Origin: a virus
Direction: 5' to 3' (one strand)
Length of the DNA stretch: 56,053 nucleotides
IMG/VR virus record: IMGVR_UViG_3300047388_000165
Location: 1-56,053 of that record
Below are positions 24,001 through 31,274 of this stretch, one piece after another. The notes beneath the pieces are model-generated. The model saw nothing but the letters and a program-made list of their open reading frames with translations. It had not been told where the DNA came from and made no database searches. The first letter of the stretch is position 1, and every line of letters begins with the position of its first letter. The translations under genes were made by a program, and so were the position numbers.

Positions 24001-24373
24001 GGTCCATGCCTTCCGCGCCCTTGCCTTTCTGATCTTCGGTGACTGGAACATCTGCTGCGCCAGCCCGCTTCAATGCAGTGAAAAGCTGGGCAGCCGCCGG
24101 CTCGATCACCTTTTCGCTGACGAACTTCAGTGCTCCCGACACGCCCGGAACTGCGCCACCCTGCCGCACGATGTCATAATCAGGGTTTTGCGACGGAGGA
24201 AGTCCGGGGATTTCCGAGAAGTTTTCCGGTGTGGCGCCCTGACTGACGGCAATCTTGTAGCGATCGTAGGGACTCAGCTGGACCTGCGAGAGATCAACTT
24301 CATCGACAGCCGGAGGGGTGAACTTCGGCTGTGACTCATCAACCTCATCAACTGCCGGTGGCAAGAATGCCAT
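17987..24373 (-). CDS. Giant 2128-aa polyvalent virion protein
   Basis: Starts at 24373 with a tandem PPAVDEVD repeat near residues 5-30. Residues about 490-540 contain LYRGHDGGEGGAYWSSDKTYA, an ADP-ribosyltransferase-like segment seen in phage polyvalent proteins. Around 340-430 a region resembles packaged accessory domains (DHEDIHLKTDPED, HERWTAQALDHLSN). Long disordered and coiled-coil stretches fill the centre. The last 500 residues form a conserved-looking helical domain with LFDKFTRGLMLETAVKEFER and short hydrophobic segments near 1860-1890. Such proteins are usually packed in the capsid and injected. The enzymatic part is inferred from one motif. Confidence 0.75.
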   Translation of the reverse strand: MAFLPPAVDEVDESQPKFTPPAVDEVDLSQVQLSPYDRYKIAVSQGATPENFSEIPGLPPSQNPDYDIVRQGGAVPGVSGALKFVSEKVIEPAAAQLFTALKRAGAADVPVTEDQKGKGAEGMDLKAVEPGVPMLSLPRLTPEEMQGATPTERAVAGIGEGLAQTIEGFTTPGGVATLPFAEFKPVQAYYGAQMGMAIPDSLKAISEAKTPDEIAKAYTSLTANIGMGSLLAHSAFKESAPRAKVPGPEGAPPPEVRAAIGQNDLLQQQAVAANAPQPQVSLSPEHSKLLEPHMGEEGKSVFGKLPDGRIMMADHENGQIIVDPQEFAKFVDNDLKGMSPKEKAAAVKSKFDHEDIHLKTDPEDAEPFWNSMSPFEQSILKRQYLKGHNPDNFTPAQLGFEAIRNRMERAMGMTRDDFVGMALHERWTAQALDHLSNIVSKIRGLKDSELSAHQKSILDKVRDNIEAAKDAIGATVGAGAGNQPFSVRKEDEPAEGMVRLYRGHDGGEGGAYWSSDKTYASRMGPKMEFVDIPADRLGDHAVRSVEGSGTPNAFKLPPDLTKGAKPLESGGVPTHNIDDLESPLPPTAPGERVVLVRRPDGSIYRAAYAGKQYDVSAGGKAMIEKYGGSKIDSIGTVDKNGKWTHGMLPKGDKIIKGFSPYAAVERSGEPEGPAALRKKGKAGEQEEFFAAVTKKGVPGGEDVQAASAAQLGAKETPPEQKVFAQDIWFQDLPQSEDAQLPYRAITPSEAKNPAELKKILTSEARVGGSSLPVSMTRRLTALFDKRDGTVHLVSTYPGDGTVRMVDPALAGKERPSRPIEEITPNYEPFYSILLREPKQNFHQKFNSMADFQEMFHKEAADLAREHGTGYSDIPQGGDVASLDAPGVREADVPQKGMRLATPFSFPGEKYDLPRPTEAELKDFHNFFGDTPPSDALQWARRIERTAATASRSMVSGLRKLMRIVRAQNRGMSEGEALGQVLDQLYENYNQSDTRSDFVQRTMAQSRPSTAEADAASRRILLAQAEREKRSGARDLSTIRDRPPTEVAGAKPGIAPEPTAAIAKQPVEMLSNEDRAKLEAEIEKEHNIITESRSKQLMQSIVDSPTPKERYRVSGSNKPIEGARVEREPNEGSDALAEDEAARQEAADKEVSDYINRELFPERDVESESPSKPAGESLKAEKKVVAKGEGNKGQLDLFKKHGGPAALRRVEELKEDTADAVSALTAYVKRKASEQQLSATRDAVDTQYSVAGDKADKAIRFVTADKKMPNGNKEVLKAAPTVVQAGAYTIDYPVPDEMKPVVLEKMKQDPIYRNIEGLFSSADPIDKARGGQMLAKLKRETVLQMVDDGEIDWHTGTIKYNKKAFDQLERFGRQLDTAEQKSKNIIESKGGGMQGMLDRRAARARLKAVGDMREQLKYAEEHWNEPELQDTAAKMVVEMEAQHRTERDMGMRVKRAENYLPGRYDEQWFDGDRINFMEGPRILGRNFRKPATFSNYYEAIAAGNYLPFNMDGAALVAHRVRQGMRQIETRLWEKSLKTLKDPHSDKPMVVEPVRRPDGSYTGPSPEYDLVDFGNKYMAVHKGSVDIIKALVGSSIIRDVPATRRAMQFSQKLKHTILFLDTFHLGRLKAYDWSINGIGKGGYKGGLSILEYRPEDIPGAVAKGLVRPEDAEWANTLIDVNLPAGKTQITRRQIADMFLKRGLNAGRIADAIYKVESGPIGKYNKWLFDKFTRGLMLETAVKEFERMNRENPKVDYRRLVDDVARDTNNYMGSIGRQGWIKNQTFQDIFRMFGLAPQWVEGLIKKESALPGRLTGLSYLAGRRDVPLLGTAGRGIARGLAAMFVVTQAINLITRRKPTWQNEEEGHKWDAWIPDVTGKSGGFFMSPLSLFNEVTHDVIRLSGNKPTVYDAVHQIGENKLGPYGRAAMIFATGETPDHRKITSTGGMAKEMGKAMVPVPISLGKVGQAGLAAMGIGQPPAPGTVQRQAMASLGVKTEPAPTANNQIFKKADEFVKTNGLNKSTGWQQIQTDELGYNDLRRAAMSEDKKGFQQALEKLRQTRTDNQIYKAMQLWNARPFTGSKVAEKYFLSDLTDKELDLYSRARVERQQTFSNFQTLLIDELTKQSPAPSK
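23951..23968. repeat. Dispersed palindrome, copy 5 (16/18)
   Basis: TGTCAACCGCGGTAGACT, the most degraded copy, with two changes in the right arm. On the coding (minus) strand it is read as SLPRLT near residue 140 of the giant protein. Confidence 0.85.
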
Positions 24374-24374
24374 A

Positions 24375-25256
24375 TCATTTTACCTTTTCCCAACTGGACT
24401 CGTCGTTCGGGTCGCCTCCCAAATACTTCAGTCCGCCCTTGTAAACAACCCCAATCTTGTAACCACCCTCAGCCTTACGCTGCTTCTTGGTGTCAACCGC
24501 GGTTGACTTGTTCTTCTCCTGCTGGCGCTTCTTCAGGATGGTTTCAATGTCATCTCCAGAACCCGTCTTCCCCCTGAAGATGGGCTTTTGACCTGGGATT
24601 TGAATGACGTGCCCCACGTCGTTGCCTTCCGGGTCTGATACGGGTAAGGCAGTCGGAGCATTGGTAAGCGTCTGAGGAATCGTCGCATATTTTTCCCATC
24701 GGGTTGGACTGACCTGCACCAGAGATTCAGGGGAGTTCGGAATGGCGAACGTGTTGCCGGGTTTGAAATCCCCCGGCAGCGCCGCCAGCCGGCCCAGCTC
24801 AGTGCCGGTCATGTAGGGCGACATATACTTGAGCGCGGCCTGCGTGGGTGTGAGTCCCTCACCACCCTGCTCTTTGGGAAGCACGGCTTTCTGAAACGCC
24901 TGGTTCGCGGTGAACTTCTTCGATGCTTCCTCAGTCTTCGCTTGGAATTGCTTCTTGGCCAGATCAAGGTCCTGAGTTTGTAACCCGATCTGCTGCTGAC
25001 GGTATTGCTGCTCGATGGCGTTCTTCTGCTGCTCCATCTGATGCTCATAATCGAGCTGTTGTTTCTTCGCCTCGTTGGCGGCAGCAATTTCCTGAGAGCG
25101 TTGCTGCATCTCAATGGACGACTGCGCCGCTTCCTGCGACATCTTCTCGCGCTGGATTTCCGCGCTGAGTTCAGCCCGCGATGCCTCGCCCGCGAGCGCC
25201 CCGTAACCTTGGGCGGCGGAAGGATTGAGCCACGGCGGGATTGGATAATTCGCCAT
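24375..25256 (-). CDS. Coiled-coil virion protein, 293 aa
   Basis: Starts at 25256 (MANYPIPPWLNPSAAQGYG). Residues about 25-115 are a long Gln/Glu-rich coiled coil. A structured central part (MTGTELGRLAALPGDFKPG) and a basic tail follow. The palindrome is read as STAVD in the Lys-rich linker. It lies directly before the giant gene, so an internal virion or ejection protein is likely; that is inference from position. Confidence 0.65.
   Translation of the reverse strand: MANYPIPPWLNPSAAQGYGALAGEASRAELSAEIQREKMSQEAAQSSIEMQQRSQEIAAANEAKKQQLDYEHQMEQQKNAIEQQYRQQQIGLQTQDLDLAKKQFQAKTEEASKKFTANQAFQKAVLPKEQGGEGLTPTQAALKYMSPYMTGTELGRLAALPGDFKPGNTFAIPNSPESLVQVSPTRWEKYATIPQTLTNAPTALPVSDPEGNDVGHVIQIPGQKPIFRGKTGSGDDIETILKKRQQEKNKSTAVDTKKQRKAEGGYKIGVVYKGGLKYLGGDPNDESSWEKVK
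24491..24508. repeat. Dispersed palindrome, copy 6 (17/18)
   Basis: TGTCAACCGCGGTTGACT, last base changed. It is 540 bases from copy 5 and read as STAVD on the minus strand. Confidence 0.95.
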
Positions 25257-25259
25257 ATA

Positions 25260-25997
25260 TCAGCCTCCCGCTCCTGCTGGAGTATGCCAGGTGGTCCCCT
25301 GCAAATACGATCCCGGTCCCAAGGTAGTCGGCATGCCCTGAGCGCGCGCCCACCACGGGAGATTGGGATTTCCATAGCCCACTGTGGCGGCTGATTTGGC
25401 GGCATCAGCGGCATCCTTGGGGGATGGAGCAGAGGCGTAAAGGTTGGCGGCCATCTGGGCTTCCTGTTGCTGCTCGGGAGTCACGAACATGCTGGCCGGG
25501 TCGAATGGCTTGGCGATCGGCGCATCAGCGGACAGCTGGTGAAGATTCGACATTCCAGTTTGCTCCTGACCGATGGACGTTAAACCGAGCGCCCGCAAAT
25601 AAGCAGCATTGGAATTGGGGCTGCCGGGCATGCCACCAGTGATTCCGCGCTCTGCCGCTCCAGTGAGCAGCTGACTGATAACATCGTCCGGCACCTGACC
25701 ATTGAGTTGCTGCATCGCGTTACCACTGGCGGTTTGCGTAAGCGCGGCATAGTTCGGAATGGCCATGTTGTACTGGCCGAGAAGTTGTTCCTGATTGAAC
25801 GGGTTCAGGGCGGTAGCGGTGCTCTCAAATCCCGGCAGATTGCCAGCGTTCCCAGCGTTGGCTGACGATGCGGTCGTGGTCGGGTTCGGAACGGTTGGTA
25901 TCCCGCCGTACGCCGGGTTATACATATTGACTGGTCCGGGTGCGAGCGATGTCGCACCGCCGCCACCTGTTTGAAATTTGCCTGAGCCAAAAGCCAT
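25260..25997 (-). CDS. Gly/Asn/Gln-rich virion-like protein
   Basis: ATG 25997 (MAFGSGKFQTGGGG) is preferred to a TTG at 26033, which would overlap the previous gene. About 245 aa, rich in Asn, Gln, Gly, Ala and Pro, with NPFNQEQLLGQYNMAIPNY and helical segments. The composition and place between the coiled-coil and connector-like genes suggest a structural role. No family recognised. Confidence 0.6.
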   Translation of the reverse strand: MAFGSGKFQTGGGGATSLAPGPVNMYNPAYGGIPTVPNPTTTASSANAGNAGNLPGFESTATALNPFNQEQLLGQYNMAIPNYAALTQTASGNAMQQLNGQVPDDVISQLLTGAAERGITGGMPGSPNSNAAYLRALGLTSIGQEQTGMSNLHQLSADAPIAKPFDPASMFVTPEQQQEAQMAANLYASAPSPKDAADAAKSAATVGYGNPNLPWWARAQGMPTTLGPGSYLQGTTWHTPAGAGG

Positions 25998-26001
25998 AAC
26001 G

Positions 26002-27069
26002 TTATTGCATTGTGCCAATCGCTTGGCGTTCAAGTTTTGCCGAGCCGAACACGTTCACCTGGACTCCTGGTGTATTGACGCCCAGATAGTGTCCCAACTC
26101 GCCGTTGAGCAACCGCACTGCCCGCTTGTGGTGAATCTCCGCTTGCTGCTGGGAGCTGGCATTATCCATCTCCGAGAACCGAACCGCCGCGCACTCTTCG
26201 ATGATCGCCTCAAGGTTCTGGAACAAGAGCCAGTCGGTATCATTGACCACCGGGATCAATTCCAGCTTGGCGATGGCGGTGACCTGAGGCGGCAGACAGC
26301 TGGCGTCGGGAATAGGACCATTGGGAACCGGACAACATCCGCAGGGCAGGCAATCAAAAAAGTATCGTCGGTAGCTGGTCGTCTGCTCACCGGGTTCCAG
26401 CGTGGATAGGAGAACCAGAGCGCCGCTCGCGGGACTCATCTGGAAAATCTGCACTGGGCCAGAAGTGACATCCTTCTGGATGCCGGTGATCCGCACGAAC
26501 TGATTCAGCGTGGTGGCGAAGGGCGCCTTCAAGATGACGAACTCACCCACGATAGTATTGCCTCCATCGTTCGTGTAGATCGGCTGGTTGTTCTGGTCAA
26601 AGCCCTGAACCAGCACCCGCTTGTTACCGGTCACGTCAGCAGCATCGGAAGCAAACAATGAAATGAGTTGAGCCCCACCATGAACGTCAGTGAAGAGCGG
26701 CTCGTTATTGCGGGTGTAGGCAGCTCGAATGTGCGACTTATTATTGTGCCGGCGGTGCTGCATCCGGCCATTACCGAACTGCATATACTCGTAGAACTGA
26801 TTGAACACCGGGACTGGCCAGTCGCAGATGGTGACAGATTCAATGCGGGCAATCTCGCGTGGCAGCGTGATGTAGGGCGCCGCGCGGGAAACGTTCAATC
26901 GTACTTCGGACCAGGTTCCAAACCAGCTCTCATCCCCAGCCTCCGGCGCATAGAGCAACCGTTGCTGGGCAGTGTTCACGAATCGGGCGATCTCGGGGAT
27001 GTCGTCCTGGCATTTGACGATGACCTTGGGAAGGCGGCTGACCCGGCAATCATATAGTCGAAGACGCAT
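26002..27069 (-). CDS. Putative virion connector-type protein, 355 aa
   Basis: ATG 27069 (MRLRLYDCRVSRLPKVIVK) follows GGAGAGTAAAAGACTTT; the longer frame upstream is shadow. An N-terminal helical part (EIARFVNTAQQRLLYAPEAGDESWFGTW) is followed by a beta-rich domain with YITLPREIARIESVTI and a Cys-rich FDCLPCGCCPVPNG loop. The pattern recalls small head-to-tail or tail proteins placed next to the nozzle gene. It is a family I have seen only as phage hypothetical. Confidence 0.6.
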   Translation of the reverse strand: MRLRLYDCRVSRLPKVIVKCQDDIPEIARFVNTAQQRLLYAPEAGDESWFGTWSEVRLNVSRAAPYITLPREIARIESVTICDWPVPVFNQFYEYMQFGNGRMQHRRHNNKSHIRAAYTRNNEPLFTDVHGGAQLISLFASDAADVTGNKRVLVQGFDQNNQPIYTNDGGNTIVGEFVILKAPFATTLNQFVRITGIQKDVTSGPVQIFQMSPASGALVLLSTLEPGEQTTSYRRYFFDCLPCGCCPVPNGPIPDASCLPPQVTAIAKLELIPVVNDTDWLLFQNLEAIIEECAAVRFSEMDNASSQQQAEIHHKRAVRLLNGELGHYLGVNTPGVQVNVFGSAKLERQAIGTMQ

Positions 27070-27109
27070 AAAGTCTTTTACTCTCCGAATCGTGGTTTGG
27101 AAAGAGATT

Positions 27110-28486
27110 TCATGCGTTGGAGAACGTACCACTGAAGGCTTCCAGAACGCCAGTGGTGCCATAAGCCCACAGCCGGGCAGGATCACCCACGTCCAGACGG
27201 CCTGTCAATAGGACCACGGAGTTCACGCCAGCGATGAGGGAGAATGGTAGCACATACACGCCAGGCGCGGGAAGATTGGCGGGAACCACATCCAGCCGAT
27301 GCACTCCGTCCTGCACCACCGAGAACCCTCCATTGATGGCCGCAGCAGTGACGGTGACAGTCACTTTGCAGTTCACTGCCGGTCCAGTGAAGGTGAGCGT
27401 GCCCAGGGCTTCCACTTTCGATGGAGGCCCACCAGTTCCTTTGGCTGCCACGTTAAAGTTCGCACCAGAGAAAACTCCTATCGCAACCGGGCTCGGCCCA
27501 CTCCCGGGAGTCGCGAGCACGTTGGTCCACACCAACTGACTCCAGTTGATGATCTGAGCGTTCATGGTGAAAGCCTTGGAACAGTTGCCGCCATTGATCG
27601 AGCACTCGATGGTGAGGTGCAGCAAGCCGCCGCCACTGGAGGGCGTGCCGCTGATAATGCCCGTGGCTGAGTCGAGCGAGAGTCCCGAGGGAAGCGTGCC
27701 GGAAGTGATCGACCACACCTCGGCGGCATTGTTCGGATTGAAAGCGGTCAGCGTCACTGAGTATGGCGTGCCAAAGAAGGCATCCGGCAACGCCGAGTCT
27801 GTAACAATGCCGGTTACAGAGGCTAAGTAATTCTGCTGCGTCACCAGACCGGCGGCGCTCGTGGCGCGAAGGGTGAATTGATGGGTGCCAAAAGTCGTTG
27901 CCGTCCCCTGCAACACAATCCGATCGGACTGGATGGTCATGGAGATTCCCGGTGGCAAATCTCCAGCAATCAAATCAACCGTGACTGGGGTATCAGTGGA
28001 CAGGATGGCAATAGTTCCGAAATAAAAGTCCCCGCGGCAGAGGGTGGCGGTGGGCACCAGGGTTCCCATGCAAATCGACCGGCCACGAAGAGCAGCCGCA
28101 GCAGCAGTGAAAGCCTTTCGGTCGGCCAACACCTGATTGTCAGCCACGAAAATGCCTGCTGGAATTGTGACTGAGTAGATGCTGCCATTGGCACAGACGC
28201 CTGAAGCGGTCTGAACGGAGTTGGAAAATATCGGGTCGCACGGGCTGGCGCAGATCACGGTCTGGTTGTCGGCGATCCGATCGGCGTCCGCCTGGGAAAC
28301 CTGTGACTCCACAATCGCCTCACACGGATAGACGGTAAATGGTTTGTTGAGCGCTGGAAGTTTATTCTGCCATGCGATCCCAATGAACGTGGTGGAGTCG
28401 TCCGCTTCCGATGAGAAGGCCGTCAGCGGGTTCGGGTTCGTCTCACACGTGCTGGGCGTTTTATCGCAAGGGAATGGAGCATCCAT
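27110..28486 (-). CDS. Ig-domain phage surface protein, 458 aa
   Basis: Starts at 28486. After a Cys-rich N-terminal region, residues about 170-340 hold two putative bacterial Ig domains (He_PIG type): LPPGISMTIQSDRIVLQGT and LPSGLSLDSATGIISGTPSS are the signature turns. The C-terminal 110 residues form another beta-rich domain. Such domains decorate phage tails or capsids and bind carbohydrate or cell surfaces. It lies between the connector-type and nozzle-like genes. Confidence 0.7.
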   Translation of the reverse strand: MDAPFPCDKTPSTCETNPNPLTAFSSEADDSTTFIGIAWQNKLPALNKPFTVYPCEAIVESQVSQADADRIADNQTVICASPCDPIFSNSVQTASGVCANGSIYSVTIPAGIFVADNQVLADRKAFTAAAAALRGRSICMGTLVPTATLCRGDFYFGTIAILSTDTPVTVDLIAGDLPPGISMTIQSDRIVLQGTATTFGTHQFTLRATSAAGLVTQQNYLASVTGIVTDSALPDAFFGTPYSVTLTAFNPNNAAEVWSITSGTLPSGLSLDSATGIISGTPSSGGGLLHLTIECSINGGNCSKAFTMNAQIINWSQLVWTNVLATPGSGPSPVAIGVFSGANFNVAAKGTGGPPSKVEALGTLTFTGPAVNCKVTVTVTAAAINGGFSVVQDGVHRLDVVPANLPAPGVYVLPFSLIAGVNSVVLLTGRLDVGDPARLWAYGTTGVLEAFSGTFSNA

Positions 28487-28487
28487 A

Positions 28488-31229
28488 TCAACAAATCTTT
28501 CCTTCGTAGAGTGCCTTGCCCTTCGGAATCGCGTGCAGCAACAATCCCCGGATACGGCAAAAACCTTTGACTGTCAACCGCGGTTGACACTGGTAGTTGA
28601 TGTAGGAGGGCCGGCCACTGCCTGAGGAGCAGGATTCCGGAGGGGTCGGCAGCGTCATGGTCTGACGATAGCTCTCGCCATACGGGACCAGTGGATAACA
28701 CTGCACCTGGGCCAGTCCAGTGCAGGGATTGATCGCGGTGTTTTCACAGCTGTTGCGCGGCGAGCACACCTTCCACTCGTGCCATTTCTTCCAACACGAC
28801 TCGCCATCTGGACGATACTCCAGCAGGAACACCACCTCGCCATACAGGCGGTCGATCCAGATTTCTCCGGCGATCTGCTGTTTCATGGCAAACTCATTGC
28901 CCCACGTGAGCGCCGGAAACTCCACCTGCATCTGGATGCGGGTGTTGTCGTTGTCGAACCGGTTGTCAGCGGTCAGCTCCCACAGTTGCAGGGTGAAGTC
29001 GGTGCGCGACACCACCACCGCGAACGCGCGTTCCTTGCCGTTGAAAATTCCAGAGAAGGTCTGGAGGATATCCAAACCTTCGAGCATCCCCTCCCAGATC
29101 GGCGCTGACTGTGCGTTGAAATTGCTGATGGGCTCAAGGTCCATGGCCGACAACGCCTGATGCACTACGCCCTGAGGGGTGAGGAGGGGGAGAGCGGACT
29201 GCAACATCCGGTTGTTGAAGTAGATTCCACATCCCCAGCTGAGCAGGGTTTTGTCGTTGAACTGGAGAAGGCGGTTGATGTTGGAACTGATCGGCAGGTT
29301 GCCCCACTGCCCAAAATAGCGCACCGCCGTCAACAGCGTGCGGACATTGCCGAGTGGGTCCTGATAAAAAAGGTCGCCGTTGACCTGCACCACCGAGCGA
29401 TCCGATAGCGTCCCCATGGCCAACTGCACCGGAACCATCTTCGGCTGGTTCGACCGGTCGGCCCCAATCCAATCCAGGCGAGTCACCGGCACCGTCAGGC
29501 CGTGAGCGCCGCGCGGCGTGAAGGCGAAGAGCACACCCTGACCCAGAGCGTTATCCTGATTGGCGTTGTGCTTCAGGGCGGTGATGAGCCCCTCGTTGGC
29601 CGGCGTGGAAAAACCATCACCTCCCAAAACCAGAGGGTTCTCGGTGACGTTCAGGATGGCGTCTCGGAAGTTGTAGGTCGCGGTGCCTGATGGTCCGCCA
29701 GTGATGTCGCCAGCCTGAAAGTTGAGCCCCACCGAGTACCAAAGCCGCCCCATGTAAAAGTCCATAGGACCTCCGGGAGGCAGCTCGTTGACCCCTGGAG
29801 TGCCGGGAGCCACGGCGTTATCGTTTATGCCGATGGACTGGCGAAGGACAGAACCATCCCAGAAGAGCGGCAAAGTTGTGTAATCGCCCGCCTGGATAAT
29901 TGCGAACTCATTTCCTTGAGCAAAGAAGGGCTTTTTTAATCCATCTCCAAAATTGAACGGTGTCGCGTGCTTGATGCTGGTGACGATGGCTGCGGCCCAA
30001 AAGATGTTGATGGAAGAACCCACGGCGATATTGCCATCAGGAAAGAGGCCGGGAGGGACCTGCGCGGGCTGGGTCATCATCATGTGCGAGTTGCCCAAGG
30101 CAGCCACCACGAAAGGACTGAGCACCCAATTTGGAACCGGCGTGCAATCCATGCGGAGGAGCGCTGTTGGAGTGATCGTGGTTCCACCCATCGTGGCCAT
30201 GTTCGCCATCGGCTTGCCACAGATGCTGGTGACTGCATTGCCCGCTGCGTCCCGCAGGATGCCCCCGTGAAATCCGATATCGTTGCTCAGGGTGTTGGTG
30301 CCGCTGTTGTAATTTATGACCTGGTCGAGGTTGGGCACCGTGAACAGATAGGAGTGGTTCGCGTCCTGAAGAATGTAGGACCCTGGTTGCACGCGCACGT
30401 CGATGGGGTTGGTGAAGATAGTGTTGACCGAGCCACCTCCGTTGGGCGCCACGAACGGCTTCATGCCCCACGTGGCAATGTTGGTCAGTTGTCCTATCAC
30501 TGGCACCCCATGAGGATCACCGAACACCGCGAGGCCTGTGATCGTTTGACCTGCGGGAAGGAGGTTGCTGTGGTTGTTCACCAAGGTCACATTCGCTACC
30601 CACTGCCCGTTGACACTGTCGTACGTGATCGCCAGAGCGGAGAGCGTCATCGTGCCGTAGAACTTGATGATGTCGCCCACGCTGCCCACCGGGTCCGCGG
30701 TAGTCGTGAACGTGATATTGCTTCCGATGGCTGGCTGGGCAAAAAATGCTGGGAGCCCATAAAGCGATTGGATATCTGGGGCGACCGTGATTTGACCTAC
30801 CGTGCCGACGGGCGGGATCGAAAGATTCTTGAGCGTGATGCTCGGCTTGTTGTTCACGTTCTGGACGTAGGCAGTGGTGAACAAATCCTCCAAGCTGTTG
30901 TCATCAGCGTTGGCCTTGTAGAGGCGGCCACCAATCAGGAAAAGGAAGTAAGGGTCCAGTCCATCGATGGGCTGATAAAGAAACCCGCCCTGATACGTTC
31001 CTGAACCAGTGCCGATCTTCTTCAGGAATCTCCAGCCACCGCGCGGAGTAATGCCGCCATCACGGACGGAACCATTGGTGAGCCACGCCAGCTCGTTGCG
31101 AGCGAGCCCGTTGGGGTTTTGATCGGAGGCGATGGTGGTCACCTTGAGGGAGTTGACTCCCCCAGAGAAGTCCACCGACCCATCAACATTCGAAACATCG
31201 GAGTTTGGACTGGGGCTGGGCTGTGCCAT
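28488..31229 (-). CDS. Tail nozzle-like protein, 913 aa
   Basis: Starts at 31229. The N-terminal pattern DFSGGVNSLKVT...NELAWLTNGSVRDGGITPRGGW is typical of podovirus tail nozzle or packaged-DNA stabilisation proteins (P22 gp10 or T7 gp12 type): a beta-propeller-like protein that begins with a list of mapped genes and ground values. The rest is strand-rich throughout. The C-terminus ends with a Cys-rich segment and the palindrome read as CQPRLT. It is the main reason to infer a short-tailed virion. Confidence 0.65.
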   Translation of the reverse strand: MAQPSPSPNSDVSNVDGSVDFSGGVNSLKVTTIASDQNPNGLARNELAWLTNGSVRDGGITPRGGWRFLKKIGTGSGTYQGGFLYQPIDGLDPYFLFLIGGRLYKANADDNSLEDLFTTAYVQNVNNKPSITLKNLSIPPVGTVGQITVAPDIQSLYGLPAFFAQPAIGSNITFTTTADPVGSVGDIIKFYGTMTLSALAITYDSVNGQWVANVTLVNNHSNLLPAGQTITGLAVFGDPHGVPVIGQLTNIATWGMKPFVAPNGGGSVNTIFTNPIDVRVQPGSYILQDANHSYLFTVPNLDQVINYNSGTNTLSNDIGFHGGILRDAAGNAVTSICGKPMANMATMGGTTITPTALLRMDCTPVPNWVLSPFVVAALGNSHMMMTQPAQVPPGLFPDGNIAVGSSINIFWAAAIVTSIKHATPFNFGDGLKKPFFAQGNEFAIIQAGDYTTLPLFWDGSVLRQSIGINDNAVAPGTPGVNELPPGGPMDFYMGRLWYSVGLNFQAGDITGGPSGTATYNFRDAILNVTENPLVLGGDGFSTPANEGLITALKHNANQDNALGQGVLFAFTPRGAHGLTVPVTRLDWIGADRSNQPKMVPVQLAMGTLSDRSVVQVNGDLFYQDPLGNVRTLLTAVRYFGQWGNLPISSNINRLLQFNDKTLLSWGCGIYFNNRMLQSALPLLTPQGVVHQALSAMDLEPISNFNAQSAPIWEGMLEGLDILQTFSGIFNGKERAFAVVVSRTDFTLQLWELTADNRFDNDNTRIQMQVEFPALTWGNEFAMKQQIAGEIWIDRLYGEVVFLLEYRPDGESCWKKWHEWKVCSPRNSCENTAINPCTGLAQVQCYPLVPYGESYRQTMTLPTPPESCSSGSGRPSYINYQCQPRLTVKGFCRIRGLLLHAIPKGKALYEGKIC
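28572..28589. repeat. Dispersed palindrome, copy 7 (perfect)
   Basis: TGTCAACCGCGGTTGACA near the 3' end of the nozzle-like gene, read as CQPRLT on the minus strand. Confidence 0.97.
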
Positions 31230-31234
31230 ACTGC

Positions 31235-31262
31235 TTGACCCTAGCGCGGGCAGTGATTAACT
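31235..31262 (+). promoter_or_regulatory. Possible promoter for terminase
   Basis: TTGACC, a 16-base spacer and TTAACT lie in the 45-base divergent gap between the nozzle-like and terminase genes. The -10 match is weak and the spacing acceptable. The mRNA leader would be very short. Confidence 0.3.
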
Positions 31263-31274
31263 CAAGAGAAAACA

